This document shows, piece after piece, positions 40,019 to 49,775 of a stretch of DNA of 64,000 nt. Source of the stretch: Pseudoalteromonas prydzensis (GTDB lineage Bacteria; Pseudomonadota; Gammaproteobacteria; Enterobacterales; Alteromonadaceae). Below the pieces are notes generated by a model. That model ran no database searches and had not been told where the DNA came from. It saw only the letters and a list, made by a program, of their open reading frames with translations. The stretch's first letter is position 1. Every line of letters begins with the position of its first letter. The position numbers and the translations under genes are program-made. The stretch covers positions 186,001 to 250,000 of the forward strand of contig NZ_BDDT01000002.1 in assembly GCF_001661495.1 (NCBI RefSeq), in the 5' to 3' direction.

Positions 40019-40330
40019 ATGTACGCGGTTTTCCAAAGTGGTGGTAAACAGCACCGTGTGACTGAAGGTCAAACAATTCGTCTTGAGAAATTAGACGTTG
40101 AGACTGGTGCAGCAGTTGAATTTGATTCAGTACTTTTAGTTGCTGATGGTGAGAAAATCGAGATCGGTGTACCGTTCGTAAACGGTGGTAAGATAACAGC
40201 TGAGGTTGTTTCACATGGTCGCGGTGAGAAAATTAAGGTTGTTAAATTTAGACGCCGTAAGCATTCTCGTAAGCAAATGGGCCATCGTCAATGGTTCACA
40301 GAAGTTAAAATCACTGGCATTAGCGCTTAA
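40019..40330 (+). CDS. rplU: 50S ribosomal protein L21
   Basis: A 103-residue protein, the E. coli length, starting [17 protein letters not shown] and containing [16 protein letters not shown]. The ATG at 40019 follows CGGAG; an in-frame start at 39983 would add a non-homologous leader. First gene of rplU-rpmA. Confidence 0.97.
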
Positions 40331-40346
40331 TTAGAGGTACTTAGAA

Positions 40347-40604
40347 ATGGCACATAAAAAAGCAGCTGGTAGTACTCGTAACGGTCGCGATTCAGAAAGC
40401 AAACGCCTTGGTGTTAAGCGTTTTGGTGGCGAATCAGTTCTAGCGGGTAGCATCATTGTTCGTCAACGTGGAACTAAATTCCATGCTGGCACAAACGTAG
40501 GTATCGGTAAAGACCACACTATCTTCGCAAAAGCAGATGGTAAAGTTCAGTTTGAACAAAAAGGTCCTTTAAACCGTAAATACGTAAGCATCGTATCTGA
40601 GTAA
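40347..40604 (+). CDS. rpmA: 50S ribosomal protein L27
   Basis: An 85-residue protein starting [20 protein letters not shown], containing [20 protein letters not shown]. Its N-terminal tail reaches the peptidyl-transferase centre in the family. It is 16 bp after rplU and followed by a strong terminator. Confidence 0.97.
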   Translation: MAHKKAAGSTRNGRDSESKRLGVKRFGGESVLAGSIIVRQRGTKFHAGTNVGIGKDHTIFAKADGKVQFEQKGPLNRKYVSIVSE

Positions 40605-40620
40605 TCAGAATCGGTTCTTA

Positions 40621-40647
40621 AAAAACCCCGCCTTTGCGGGGTTTTTT
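40621..40647 (+). terminator. Terminator of rplU-rpmA
   Basis: An 11-bp stem (AAAAACCCCGC, loop CTTT, GCGGGGTTTTT) with a following T-run. Confidence 0.95.
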
Positions 40648-40661
40648 GTTTTAAGCAAAAA

Positions 40662-40706
40662 TATATACCTAAGCCAAGCCTGCAATCAGCTTGGCTTAGG
40701 TATATA
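40662..40706. repeat. 18-bp perfect inverted repeat upstream of obgE
   Basis: TATATACCTAAGCCAAGC (40662-40679) and its exact reverse complement (40689-40706) around a 9-base loop. The right arm overlaps a TATAAT box (40703-40708) that may be the obgE -10. TATACC/GGTATA ends recall the element at 42985-43053. Confidence 0.7.
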
Positions 40707-40739
40707 ATAGTGAAATTAACAAGCCAATCCCTAAAGTGA

Positions 40740-41903
<1,164 letters not shown>

Positions 41904-41921
41904 TAATAAATAGAATATTAT

Positions 41922-41945
41922 AAAAGGAGCGGGTGCTCCTTTTTT
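41922..41945 (+). terminator. Terminator of obgE
   Basis: A 9-bp stem AAAAGGAGC / GCTCCTTTT with a GGGT loop and T-run, 18 bases after the obgE stop. Confidence 0.93.
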
Positions 41946-41976
41946 CTTATTTAATGAAAAAGTATTAGGTGTTAAT

Positions 41977-42468
41977 GTGAAAATTTCAATGATTGCAGCT
42001 ATGGCTAACAACCGTGTGATTGGTCAAGATAATAATATGCCATGGCATTTACCGGCTGATCTACAACACTTTAAAGCAGTCACTATGAGTAAGCCGGTGA
42101 TCATGGGGCGCAAAACGTTTGAGTCAATTGGTCGTCCATTGCCTGGTAGACGCAATATAGTTATAAGCCGTAATGCCGATTACGAAGCTGCTGGGGTTGA
42201 TGTGGTTTCATCGCCAGAGGCCGCTATTTCATTGGTTTGTGAGCTTGATGAAGTGATGGTTATTGGTGGTGGTAACGTATACCAGCAATTCTTAGAACGT
42301 GCAGATACCCTCTATTTAACGTTTATAGATCTTGATGTTAAAGGGGACACTCAGTTCCCTGATTATGAAAAAGTTGCCAACTGGAAAATTGTTGAAGAAC
42401 AACATAATCAACCTAATGAAAAGAATTTACATGCATATACCTTCGTTACATTGGATAAAATTAAGTAA
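41977..42468 (+). CDS. folA: Dihydrofolate reductase
   Basis: A 163-residue enzyme from a GTG start at 41977 (AGG upstream). The N-terminus MKISMIAAMANNRVIGQDN aligns with DHFRs. The catalytic Asp lies in MPWHLPADLQHFK; further motifs are MGRKTFESIGRPLPGR and VIGGGNVYQQFL. It regenerates tetrahydrofolate with NADPH and is the trimethoprim target. Confidence 0.96.
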   Translation: MKISMIAAMANNRVIGQDNNMPWHLPADLQHFKAVTMSKPVIMGRKTFESIGRPLPGRRNIVISRNADYEAAGVDVVSSPEAAISLVCELDEVMVIGGGNVYQQFLERADTLYLTFIDLDVKGDTQFPDYEKVANWKIVEEQHNQPNEKNLHAYTFVTLDKIK

Positions 42469-42547
42469 CATTATTGCGAATAGGCTGATAGGTTGGTACA
42501 ATATTAGCCAACTAAGGTAGTTATAAAGTATTACACAAGGGTATATA

Positions 42548-42925
42548 ATGATTAAATTGTCAACATTCCTAATCGCTTCGGCTGTTGTTTCTGGTTCTGT
42601 TGCTTTCAGTGCACCTGCTAAAGCAGACGATCAGTTAGCGGTTTCAATCTGTGAATACATAGCTGCAGATGATAAAAATCGCCTACGTGATAAATTAAAA
42701 AGTTCACGTGTAAAAATTCGTAATATTTACGATGCAGTACAATGTAATGGCCTTAATTTACTACGCCATGCAATTGCTAGTAATGCAGCCGATGCGGGTG
42801 AGTACGTTGTGAAAAATTTATCTAAAAGCTCTTTAGAAGATGGTGCTGATATCGCATGGGCTGAATCAAATGGCCATGCAGGATCTGCATTGATACCTGT
42901 AATTAAAGATCGTGCAGGTTTATAA
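42548..42925 (+). CDS. DUF3718 family exported protein
   Basis: A 125-residue protein with a signal peptide (to about residue 26, SAPAKA) and a mature alpha-helical domain with two cysteines (SICEYIA, AVQCNGLNLLRHAI). It matches DUF3718, a small periplasmic family of Alteromonadales with unknown function. It lies 79 bp after folA and ends in its own terminator. Confidence 0.8.
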   Translation: MIKLSTFLIASAVVSGSVAFSAPAKADDQLAVSICEYIAADDKNRLRDKLKSSRVKIRNIYDAVQCNGLNLLRHAIASNAADAGEYVVKNLSKSSLEDGADIAWAESNGHAGSALIPVIKDRAGL

Positions 42926-42940
42926 AAGCAAATTTTGTTG

Positions 42941-42967
42941 AAAAGCCGCGTTTATCGCGGCTTTTTT
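42941..42967 (+). terminator. Terminator of the DUF3718 gene
   Basis: A 10-bp stem AAAAGCCGCG / CGCGGCTTTT with loop TTTAT and a T-run. Confidence 0.94.
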
Positions 42968-42984
42968 GTATCTGTCTAATACTA

Positions 42985-43053
42985 ATATCAATCGTGTTAA
43001 GTTACTGACTATTTAGCTCGCTAGAATGGTTAAATATTTAAGTCGATTGGTAT
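42985..43053. repeat. REP/MITE-like element with imperfect terminal repeats
   Basis: ATATCAATCG at 42985-42994 and CGATTGGTAT at 43044-43053 are inverted with 9 of 10 matches, enclosing an AT-rich core with no coding potential. The GATTGGTATAAT end recurs in similar form near 2200-2210 (TATACCAAATCG, reverse orientation). Confidence 0.4.
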
Positions 43054-43061
43054 AATAGACT

Positions 43062-44255
43062 TTATTGGCTATCTTTAGGCCAGCTAAGTGTAATTTTAGC
43101 GCCACCGATGATGTCGCTGTTGGTCATAACAACATCCCCACTGTGCCAACTCGCAATACGTTTTACGATATACAGGCCCAACCCATAACCGCTGGCAAGG
43201 TTATCATTTTCACCCTGTTGGAATGGGTCAATCAAAGATGTGGCATTTACTGGTAGTCCTTGACCATCATCTTCAACGCTTAAATAGTAATTAGTGTCAT
43301 CCTCTGAGACATTAATGTTGATGACTTTTCTTGCGTATTTTGACGCATTTACCAATAAATTTTGCACAGCAATAGCAATGTAATTAGCTTCACAATAAAG
43401 AGTTTCGATGTTGCAGCTTTGCGCTATGGTTAAATTTTCATACAGTGCATATTTTTCAATTTCAGCCTGAATTAATTCTTTAATGTTGGTTTGTGCTTGC
43501 AAGAAATGTTGTTGTTGATGCTCGATACGGGCAAAGTGTAAATATTGGTCTAGGCGTTGCTCTATTTCATCAATATCTTGCTGGATCTGCTCGTTTATTT
43601 GATCATTTTCAGTTAAAGACAGTGCAAATCGCATCCGCGTTAGCGGGGTGCGTATTTCATGAGAAATAATACGTGATAGATCACGATGTAAGTGGATAAA
43701 TTGTTCAATACGTTGAGACATCTGTGAAAATGTGCTGGCCAAAGGGGCTATAGAGGAGTTTGGTTTTATCGCGGGCTGCATCGAAATTGGCTGCTGGCTA
43801 AACTTATCTGCGGCGGTTTGTAAGATACTTAAATCTCTAAATACAGGCCTTATCAATATCAGAATTATGCTGCCAAGCAAAATATAGAATGCGAAAAATA
43901 CAATTAAATTATTATTTTCATTATGTTCTTGAGGCAACGGGCCAACTTTATATACAAAGCCAGGCCGAACACTTGTTAGGTAAATAACTCTTTGATCGTT
44001 CTGGTTATTAACTGTAATGATACCTTGGCTTGTTAGTTGTGTTTGTAGTGATTGCGGTAATGCTAAGTCAGTTTGCGGGATTTCAGTGATGTGTTTTTCT
44101 TTATTGGCAACTAACTGCTGAAAGTTATTTACGGTAAACGGAATGCTTGGTGTATCTTGCTCAAAAAAGTAATTGTACAGTTGACCAAAACTAACCACTA
44201 AAACAATTAAACTTGCTGTAATGAAAATATAAAGTCGCAAAAATTGCTGAGTCAT
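43062..44255 (-). CDS. Two-component sensor histidine kinase
   Basis: A 397-residue kinase. Membrane helices lie near 8-30 and about 118-140 around a periplasmic sensor of about 85 residues. HAMP-like sequence follows, then the H-box HEIRTPLTRMRF, N-box NLLVNASKYARK and G-boxes DDGQGLP and GYGLGLYIVKRI. It is 10 bp after its regulator gene and therefore co-transcribed. The layout resembles RstB; the signal is unknown. Confidence 0.92.
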   Translation of the reverse strand: MTQQFLRLYIFITASLIVLVVSFGQLYNYFFEQDTPSIPFTVNNFQQLVANKEKHITEIPQTDLALPQSLQTQLTSQGIITVNNQNDQRVIYLTSVRPGFVYKVGPLPQEHNENNNLIVFFAFYILLGSIILILIRPVFRDLSILQTAADKFSQQPISMQPAIKPNSSIAPLASTFSQMSQRIEQFIHLHRDLSRIISHEIRTPLTRMRFALSLTENDQINEQIQQDIDEIEQRLDQYLHFARIEHQQQHFLQAQTNIKELIQAEIEKYALYENLTIAQSCNIETLYCEANYIAIAVQNLLVNASKYARKVININVSEDDTNYYLSVEDDGQGLPVNATSLIDPFQQGENDNLASGYGLGLYIVKRIASWHSGDVVMTNSDIIGGAKITLSWPKDSQ

Positions 44256-44265
44256 AAGGTTAGTT

Positions 44266-44967
44266 CTATTTGCTTTTTTCAGTGTTAATTATATCTAGAC
44301 AATAACCTTTACTGCGTACAGATTTGATATCTAACGTGATATCACTTTTTTGGTTACTAAATAGCGTGGTAAGCTTTTTTCTTAACCGACTTATTTTTAA
44401 ATCAATAGCACGATCTAAACCATTGTAATTGCGTCCGATGACTTGTTTGAAAAGCATCTCTCGTGACACTGGGTGCGGCGCACTTTTTATTAAAAAAGCA
44501 ATAATTTCGAATTCGCTGTCATTTAAGTTTAATGGCATCCCTATGAAATACGCTTCACGCTTAGTGTGGTTAAGCGTAATCGGTTGCTCATTACTCTCAT
44601 GTTGGTTCGTGTCACTTTGTCGTAAAATAGCATTAATTTTCGCAAGCAATAGTTCAGGTTTGAGTGGTTTTATTAGGTAATCATAGGCGCCTAAATTTAA
44701 CCCTTTAATGTGAGATTGGTCAGAGTCCAACGCGGTTAAAAATATGATGGGGCAAGTATGTTCAGTGCTTAGTTGTTGAAATAATTCAAAGCCATTACCA
44801 TCAGGCAGCATAACATCACAAATAATTAAAGCTGGAATGAAGGTTGCGCTATGTCGTTTGTAATCAGCAACACTGTTAAATATATCAATAGTAAACCCTT
44901 GCTTTAATAAAAATAACTGTATTAGTTTTGCTAGTTTTAAATCATCTTCAATTAAATAGATATGCAT
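44266..44967 (-). CDS. OmpR-family response regulator (RstA-like)
   Basis: A 233-residue regulator. Receiver: acidic pair in YLIEDDLKLAK, phospho-acceptor in IICDVMLPDGNG, Lys in YLIKPLKPE. A C-terminal winged helix has FEIIAFLIKSAPHPVSREML and the tail KSVRSKGYCL. It is cognate to the downstream kinase. Target genes are unknown. Confidence 0.93.
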   Translation of the reverse strand: MHIYLIEDDLKLAKLIQLFLLKQGFTIDIFNSVADYKRHSATFIPALIICDVMLPDGNGFELFQQLSTEHTCPIIFLTALDSDQSHIKGLNLGAYDYLIKPLKPELLLAKINAILRQSDTNQHESNEQPITLNHTKREAYFIGMPLNLNDSEFEIIAFLIKSAPHPVSREMLFKQVIGRNYNGLDRAIDLKISRLRKKLTTLFSNQKSDITLDIKSVRSKGYCLDIINTEKSK

Positions 44968-45160
44968 TTATAAGCTCCAGCCACATCGTGCCTATTTCCA
45001 TCCTTATTATCCACTATTACAGCGTCATTATTAATAATTAGTACATAACGCTACTTTTGTTAATTTTTTATTTGAAACAAAAGTTTAACAGATTCGACCT
45101 CTATTGCGTTTTTATCTGGTAGAATAGGCAGGTTATAAGCAGTTTAAGCAGTGAACAACT

Positions 45161-45865
45161 ATGTTAAGTCCTTTTTATCAGCAACATGCTGATCATATCT
45201 CTATATCGCGTGAGCAAGGCTGTCGTTTCGCAAAATGTGTTGCCGATGATTACAACCCACTACACGATAAAGATGCAAAGAAATTTTGTGTCCCTGGAGA
45301 TTTACTATTTTCATTGGTATTGAGCCGTTATGGTATCAGTGAAAAAATGGAATTTACCTTCGCAGGCATGGTTGATGAGAATACCAAACTCAACTTCCCT
45401 GAGGGCGCCGATGAGTTTGATATTACCAGCGGCGAAAAAGTCATGCTAAAGGTAAAACGTGAAGGCAAAACCAGTCAGTGTCAAACACTCACCGACAGTC
45501 TAATAAAAAATTATGTTGAGTTTTCTGGCACAACTTTCCCGCATGTGATTATTCCACTTATGGGCAAGCAAGATGTGATGATCAACCCAGCTCGTCCTAT
45601 GGTTATCTATGAGTCAATGTTAATTAACCTTGATACCTTAGACATTCATGCACCTACGTTAGAGTTTGCTGAGCCAAGTTTTGAATATACCGGTAAACGC
45701 GGCAAAATTACTCTACGCTTCAACTTACTTGAAGATGGTAAAAAAGTAGGTAGTGGTGAAAAGCACATGTTAGTTTCTGGTATTCGTGAATATTGCCAAG
45801 CTACGGTTGACGATCTTATTTCGTTTTATAATCAGCGCAAAGAAACGCTTAAGCCCGTTGCATAA
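45161..45865 (+). CDS. DUF3581 family protein
   Basis: A 234-residue cytoplasmic protein with no signal or membrane segment. NPLHDKDAKKFCVPGDLLFS resembles the hot-dog-fold active-site region of MaoC-like hydratases. It matches DUF3581, a conserved marine gammaproteobacterial family of unknown function. Stand-alone gene with its own terminator. Confidence 0.8.
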   Translation: MLSPFYQQHADHISISREQGCRFAKCVADDYNPLHDKDAKKFCVPGDLLFSLVLSRYGISEKMEFTFAGMVDENTKLNFPEGADEFDITSGEKVMLKVKREGKTSQCQTLTDSLIKNYVEFSGTTFPHVIIPLMGKQDVMINPARPMVIYESMLINLDTLDIHAPTLEFAEPSFEYTGKRGKITLRFNLLEDGKKVGSGEKHMLVSGIREYCQATVDDLISFYNQRKETLKPVA

Positions 45866-45892
45866 GCAACACTTGCTTTAAGATTTAAATAG

Positions 45893-45914
45893 AAGGCGCG
45901 CAAGCGCCTTTTTT
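45893..45914 (+). terminator. Terminator of the DUF3581 gene
   Basis: Stem AAGGCGC / GCGCCTT with loop GCAA and a T-run. Confidence 0.92.
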
Positions 45915-45969
45915 GTTGCTTATTTTGTGCGTACAATAGCGCCATTATTAGTTATTTCAAGTCTATGCT

Positions 45970-47217
45970 ATGTCTGCTGCAACCTTTAATGATCTCCATC
46001 TCGACCCTTTATTACTTAAAGCGCTTGAGCTAAATGAATATCAAACGCCCACGGCTATTCAACTACAAACAATTCCATTAATTTTAGCCGGTCACGATGT
46101 GATGGGCAGTGCGCAAACGGGCACAGGTAAAACAGCGGCATTTTTGCTCCCTTTATTGCATAAACTATTAACCAGTGCCAAAAAAGATGAACAAGGTACT
46201 GCGCGGGTATTAATTTTAACGCCAACCCGAGAGCTTGCTCAGCAAGTATTTGCCAGTTTTGAGAAATACGCACAAGGGTCTGATATTAAAGGCGCATTGG
46301 CATATGGCGGCGCAAGTATTGGACCTCAAGTAAAAGCAATGAAAGACGCGCAAGTTGTCGTAGCAACACCTGGGCGGTTACTTGATCACATCATCAAAGG
46401 CAGTATTAAACTATCAAGTGTTGATTCACTAGTGTTTGATGAAGCAGACCGTATGTTAGATATGGGCTTTATTGATGAAATTAAGCGTATCTTACGCCAC
46501 GTACCAAGCGATCGGCAGACCTTATTATTCTCAGCGACTTTTGATGACAGTGTGTTTGAACTGAGTAAAAAGCTACTCAAAGATCCTAAATTAGTTGAAG
46601 TTGATAAGCGTAACTCAGCTGCTGTAGAAGTGGAGCAGATCATTTACGCAGTTGATGAAGACCGTAAACGTGAACTTGTTTCGCATATGATTGGCATGAA
46701 AAACTGGCGCCAAGTACTGATTTTTACCCGTACCAAGCAAATGGCCGACAAGCTTGCTAAAGAAATGTGTAAAGACGGGCTTAAAACAGAGTCAATCCAC
46801 GGTGATAAATCACAAGGTGCCCGAGACAGAGCGCTACAAAACTTTAAAGAGGGAACCACTCGGGTGCTCGTTGCTACGGATGTTGCTGCCCGTGGTTTGG
46901 ATATTAGCTCACTAAAATATGTGATTAACTTTGAGTTGCCGTATATAGCAGAAGACTACGTGCACCGAATTGGCCGTACCGGACGTGCTGGCGAGCAAGG
47001 TTTAGCTATGTCACTCGTGAGTTTAGATGAGCAATGGCTACTTGAAGAAATTGAAGTGCTGCTTGATACCCGTTTAACGCCGCAGTGGTTAGCGGGCTAT
47101 GAACCCGATCCAAACAAAAAACCGAAAGATAATCGTAAAAATACCAGTAAGTCGCGAAAAGAACGTGATAAAAAGCGTATTACAGGGCAAAGAGCACCAA
47201 GCAGACGACGTAAATAA
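45970..47217 (+). CDS. srmB: DEAD-box ATP-dependent RNA helicase, SrmB-like
   Basis: A 415-residue helicase. Q-motif TPTAIQLQTIP, Walker A AQTGTGKTAA, PTRELAQQ, TPGRLLDH, DEAD as VFDEADRMLDMGF, SAT as LFSATFDD, and motif VI HRIGRTGRAG. The C-terminus is a basic tail (KKPKDNRKNTSKSRKERDKK). Start and length fit SrmB, a 50S assembly helicase, though RhlE-type paralogues are similar. Confidence 0.88.
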   Translation: MSAATFNDLHLDPLLLKALELNEYQTPTAIQLQTIPLILAGHDVMGSAQTGTGKTAAFLLPLLHKLLTSAKKDEQGTARVLILTPTRELAQQVFASFEKYAQGSDIKGALAYGGASIGPQVKAMKDAQVVVATPGRLLDHIIKGSIKLSSVDSLVFDEADRMLDMGFIDEIKRILRHVPSDRQTLLFSATFDDSVFELSKKLLKDPKLVEVDKRNSAAVEVEQIIYAVDEDRKRELVSHMIGMKNWRQVLIFTRTKQMADKLAKEMCKDGLKTESIHGDKSQGARDRALQNFKEGTTRVLVATDVAARGLDISSLKYVINFELPYIAEDYVHRIGRTGRAGEQGLAMSLVSLDEQWLLEEIEVLLDTRLTPQWLAGYEPDPNKKPKDNRKNTSKSRKERDKKRITGQRAPSRRRK

Positions 47218-47249
47218 AAGCTTTCAGTTTTTAGCTATCAGCTGTCAGT

Positions 47250-47293
47250 AAAGCTCTAGCACGGCGCTAAAACGAGCGCCGTAGCTTTATTGT
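47250..47293 (+). terminator. Terminator of srmB
   Basis: Two nested stems: AAAGCT / AGCTTT outside and ACGGCGCT / AGCGCCGT inside, followed by a T-rich stretch. Confidence 0.8.
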
Positions 47294-47415
47294 TTTATAT
47301 GCTAAATTCAGTAGTCAAAAGTATTAATAATAAAGCGCGATATAACTTTACTAAGCTAGAGTGCCCTCTAAAAAGATAAATTTTAAAATTAAAATCGCAG
47401 CTAAAGGTTCTTACT

Positions 47416-48084
47416 TCAATTTAGTGTAGTTATTTCATATGGTTTATCTGCGGATTCTTTCGTAACCATAATAAGCTTAAACCCTTTACCAAATGCATCA
47501 ATTACCTGCCAGTCAATACGAATTAATGCGTCTTGAACTTTATCAGCATTGAAATCGCCTGTGGCAACAACGTAGTAAAACATCTGATCAGTTTCTGTCT
47601 CAACCTTTATTGCTCCACTAATGTCCAATGATGTATTAAACTTTTTATGGTATTCACTTAGTGTTTTACCTCTCCTTTGGCTTTTATCATGTTTATTAAC
47701 ATAAGGGTAAGCTGTAGCAGGAAGATTGCTAATATCCTTTTTATCAAGAATTTCCTGTAAATAACTGACGTTTGAACTTTTAGCTTGGGAGTACTGTTTT
47801 AATGCGGCACAGTTCGCTTTCAACATCTGTAACAAATGAAATTCGCTCACTGCTATATCATCAGAAGCGGTTTCTTCTACTTGTTTACAGGTAGAAAAGT
47901 GTACATTCTTCTCTGAACGTAAAGTTAAATCATAATTTAATTTAATGCTCTGGTAATCCATCACAATTTCAGATTCTAAACCTGTAAAATAATTAGTAAA
48001 TAATTTAGGTTTTATTTCATTAGCAGATAATTTTGAGCAGCTAACACAGATAAATATCGATAATACTAATGATAAGTTTTTCAC
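47416..48084 (-). CDS. Exported hypothetical protein paired with the lysozyme-like gene
   Basis: A 222-residue protein I do not recognise. The N-terminus (MKNLSLVLSIFICVSCSKLS) is a signal peptide with a possible lipobox (Cys16) or a cleavage after SA at 21. The mature part is hydrophilic with two further cysteines; near the C-terminus YYVVATGDFNADKVQDALIR resembles an FG-GAP/EF-type loop. The ATG overlaps the stop of the lysozyme-like gene by four bases, so the two are made together. Export beside a murein hydrolase suggests a protector (immunity-like) or accessory protein; this is inference. Confidence 0.65.
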   Translation of the reverse strand: MKNLSLVLSIFICVSCSKLSANEIKPKLFTNYFTGLESEIVMDYQSIKLNYDLTLRSEKNVHFSTCKQVEETASDDIAVSEFHLLQMLKANCAALKQYSQAKSSNVSYLQEILDKKDISNLPATAYPYVNKHDKSQRRGKTLSEYHKKFNTSLDISGAIKVETETDQMFYYVVATGDFNADKVQDALIRIDWQVIDAFGKGFKLIMVTKESADKPYEITTLN

Positions 48085-48695
48085 GGTGTCGTTACCTTTA
48101 TGCTGTTAGCCGCAGATAGCTTTGCTCTTACGTAGTTATTTCTTTCTGCGCTGAGTTGAGGACGATAGCTTTCTTTAGCTGCTTTAATCCAATCTCCAGT
48201 TTTGATTGCTTTATCAAACTCAGTAAACTTCGTGACAATTTTTACTGCACCTAAGTTAAAAATCATATCAAATAATGCGACTTGTATATTTTTGTCTAAT
48301 TTATCAAAATCATCATAATAACCATTAGACTTTTTATATAGAGTAGAAAGCTCTCTGTAAAAAGAATCCATATGTTTGTCTAGTTGGCGTGTAATTTCTA
48401 CATCTTTAATTATGAGTGTAGTAAATTGCTTATACCATTCAGCTTTATAATTTCTTTTTTGTTTAGCTATCGTTTCAAATTCTTTTTGCTTTTCTAGAGG
48501 AGTTGCAGGAGGACCCGGTTGATTGTTAACTACTTTATTCATTGGGAGCAGGGTTGCAGCTTGTTTGTTTTTTATCATATGACCTACGCCTGTGGTTACA
48601 TAGCCCTGAGAGTCTAGATAAAAGTGATTAATTTTCTTCTCATATTTTATAATGTTTTTAATTACTTCTGCTTTTACCTGTGGATTTAACGGCAT
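48081..48695 (-). CDS. T4-lysozyme-like muramidase (GH24-type)
   Basis: A 204-residue protein with the T4 lysozyme catalytic spacing: Glu19, Asp28 and Thr34 in YEKKINHFYLDSQGYVTTGV, then GVGH. A C-terminal part (VALFDMIFNLG ... AIKTGDWIKAAKES) matches the T4 lysozyme helical lobe. Between them is an inserted segment of about 75 residues containing NNQPGPPAT. It has no signal peptide, SAR anchor or holin neighbour, so it is not a usual phage endolysin cassette. AAAGGA precedes the ATG. It is predicted to cut the glycan backbone of peptidoglycan if delivered to a periplasm. Confidence 0.82.
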   Translation of the reverse strand: MPLNPQVKAEVIKNIIKYEKKINHFYLDSQGYVTTGVGHMIKNKQAATLLPMNKVVNNQPGPPATPLEKQKEFETIAKQKRNYKAEWYKQFTTLIIKDVEITRQLDKHMDSFYRELSTLYKKSNGYYDDFDKLDKNIQVALFDMIFNLGAVKIVTKFTEFDKAIKTGDWIKAAKESYRPQLSAERNNYVRAKLSAANSIKVTTP

Positions 48696-48818
48696 TTAAA
48701 ATTCCTTTTAATAGTATTACCTAATTAGCATACAAGAATACTTGGAATTACCTAAAAAAACAACAATCATGAACACTAGTTCACTTAAAAATGATGGACA
48801 GGCTCAAGTTTAACTCTA

Positions 48819-49775
48819 TTAAGCAATCTGCTTTTCAGCTAGATTCAATTCCATTGTCGCTTTTAATAAACGATAAAGGTTTATTGATGCATCAATTTCT
48901 TCTTTGCGGTTGGTTAAGCTTTCAATGTTTAACCCCAGTGGTACATCTAAATGGGCGCAACTTTTTAGAATAGAGTCTAAATTTTCGCGGCAAATACGCA
49001 CTGATTCACTCAATGGGTTTTGTGAATCTAACATACGCCATTTGGTTGCCTCAGGTACTGAAATACCAAGCCATTGCATAAACTCAAGTGTTTTTTCACT
49101 GCCGCATGGGGTAAAAGTTAGGATTATACGTTGTGGCTCTGCGCCTTGTGCTTTACAGCTACGTGCGTAACTGGTGATCAAATCAATGGTCGCTTGGGCG
49201 TTGTAAACTGCTTGTGAGATGAAAAATTGACACCCTTGTGCGGTTTTTTTAAGTAGTCGCTCATGCTCGTTACGTTTACTTGCGTGGCGCTCAGCAATGG
49301 TGACTCCACCTAAAAAGAAGTCATCCGCTTGCTCTGCCAGTACTTTATAGGCATTTGGTAAACTTAACTTTATATCGCCATCAGAAGATGGGCTGCCCAC
49401 TAGCACTAAGTTCTTTAAGTCATAGTCGTTTTTAGTCTCATCAAGCCACTGTTTAAACTCAGCCTCGCCACGTTGTGCAACACTTTTATAAGTGATCACA
49501 TCAAGGTGCGATAAGCTACGTAACAAGTGGCTGTATTCACGTGGATCAACCGTTTGTTTAAACGGAAAAGGGCGTGGCTTATCAGTGCGGCTGCTTTCAT
49601 CTTGAATGTCGTAAATAATTACGCCATCGTATTCAATTTCATGTAAACGGTCTAACAGCTTTTGAGCGATTGTTTCAAGCTGCGCTTTATCAGTACCAAT
49701 ACGTGGCGGGGTAGTACCAATTAAGTACACACCTTGATTGGTATCTTCAATTTTCTGTTGTAGTGATAAAGCCAT
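48819..49775 (-). CDS. Methylenetetrahydrofolate reductase-like flavoprotein
   Basis: About 318 residues; the ATG at 49775 sits just after GAGG, with another ATG at 49784. It has the MTHFR TIM-barrel pattern (DGVIIYDIQDES, FLGGVTIAERH, GCQFFISQAVYN). The family's N-terminal catalytic Glu before PPR is missing (VYLIGTTPPRI), and the FAD-proximal Asp of LRGD is replaced (LVLVGSPSSD). It is probably a divergent paralogue rather than the housekeeping MetF; the substrate is uncertain. It is divergent from the M16 peptidase gene. Confidence 0.75.
   Translation of the reverse strand: MALSLQQKIEDTNQGVYLIGTTPPRIGTDKAQLETIAQKLLDRLHEIEYDGVIIYDIQDESSRTDKPRPFPFKQTVDPREYSHLLRSLSHLDVITYKSVAQRGEAEFKQWLDETKNDYDLKNLVLVGSPSSDGDIKLSLPNAYKVLAEQADDFFLGGVTIAERHASKRNEHERLLKKTAQGCQFFISQAVYNAQATIDLITSYARSCKAQGAEPQRIILTFTPCGSEKTLEFMQWLGISVPEATKWRMLDSQNPLSESVRICRENLDSILKSCAHLDVPLGLNIESLTNRKEEIDASINLYRLLKATMELNLAEKQIA

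Noticed and set aside
48081-48695. Lysozyme gene as a prophage remnant
   Set aside because: No integrase, holin, structural or att-like sequence within the neighbouring genes; it is paired instead with an exported protein.
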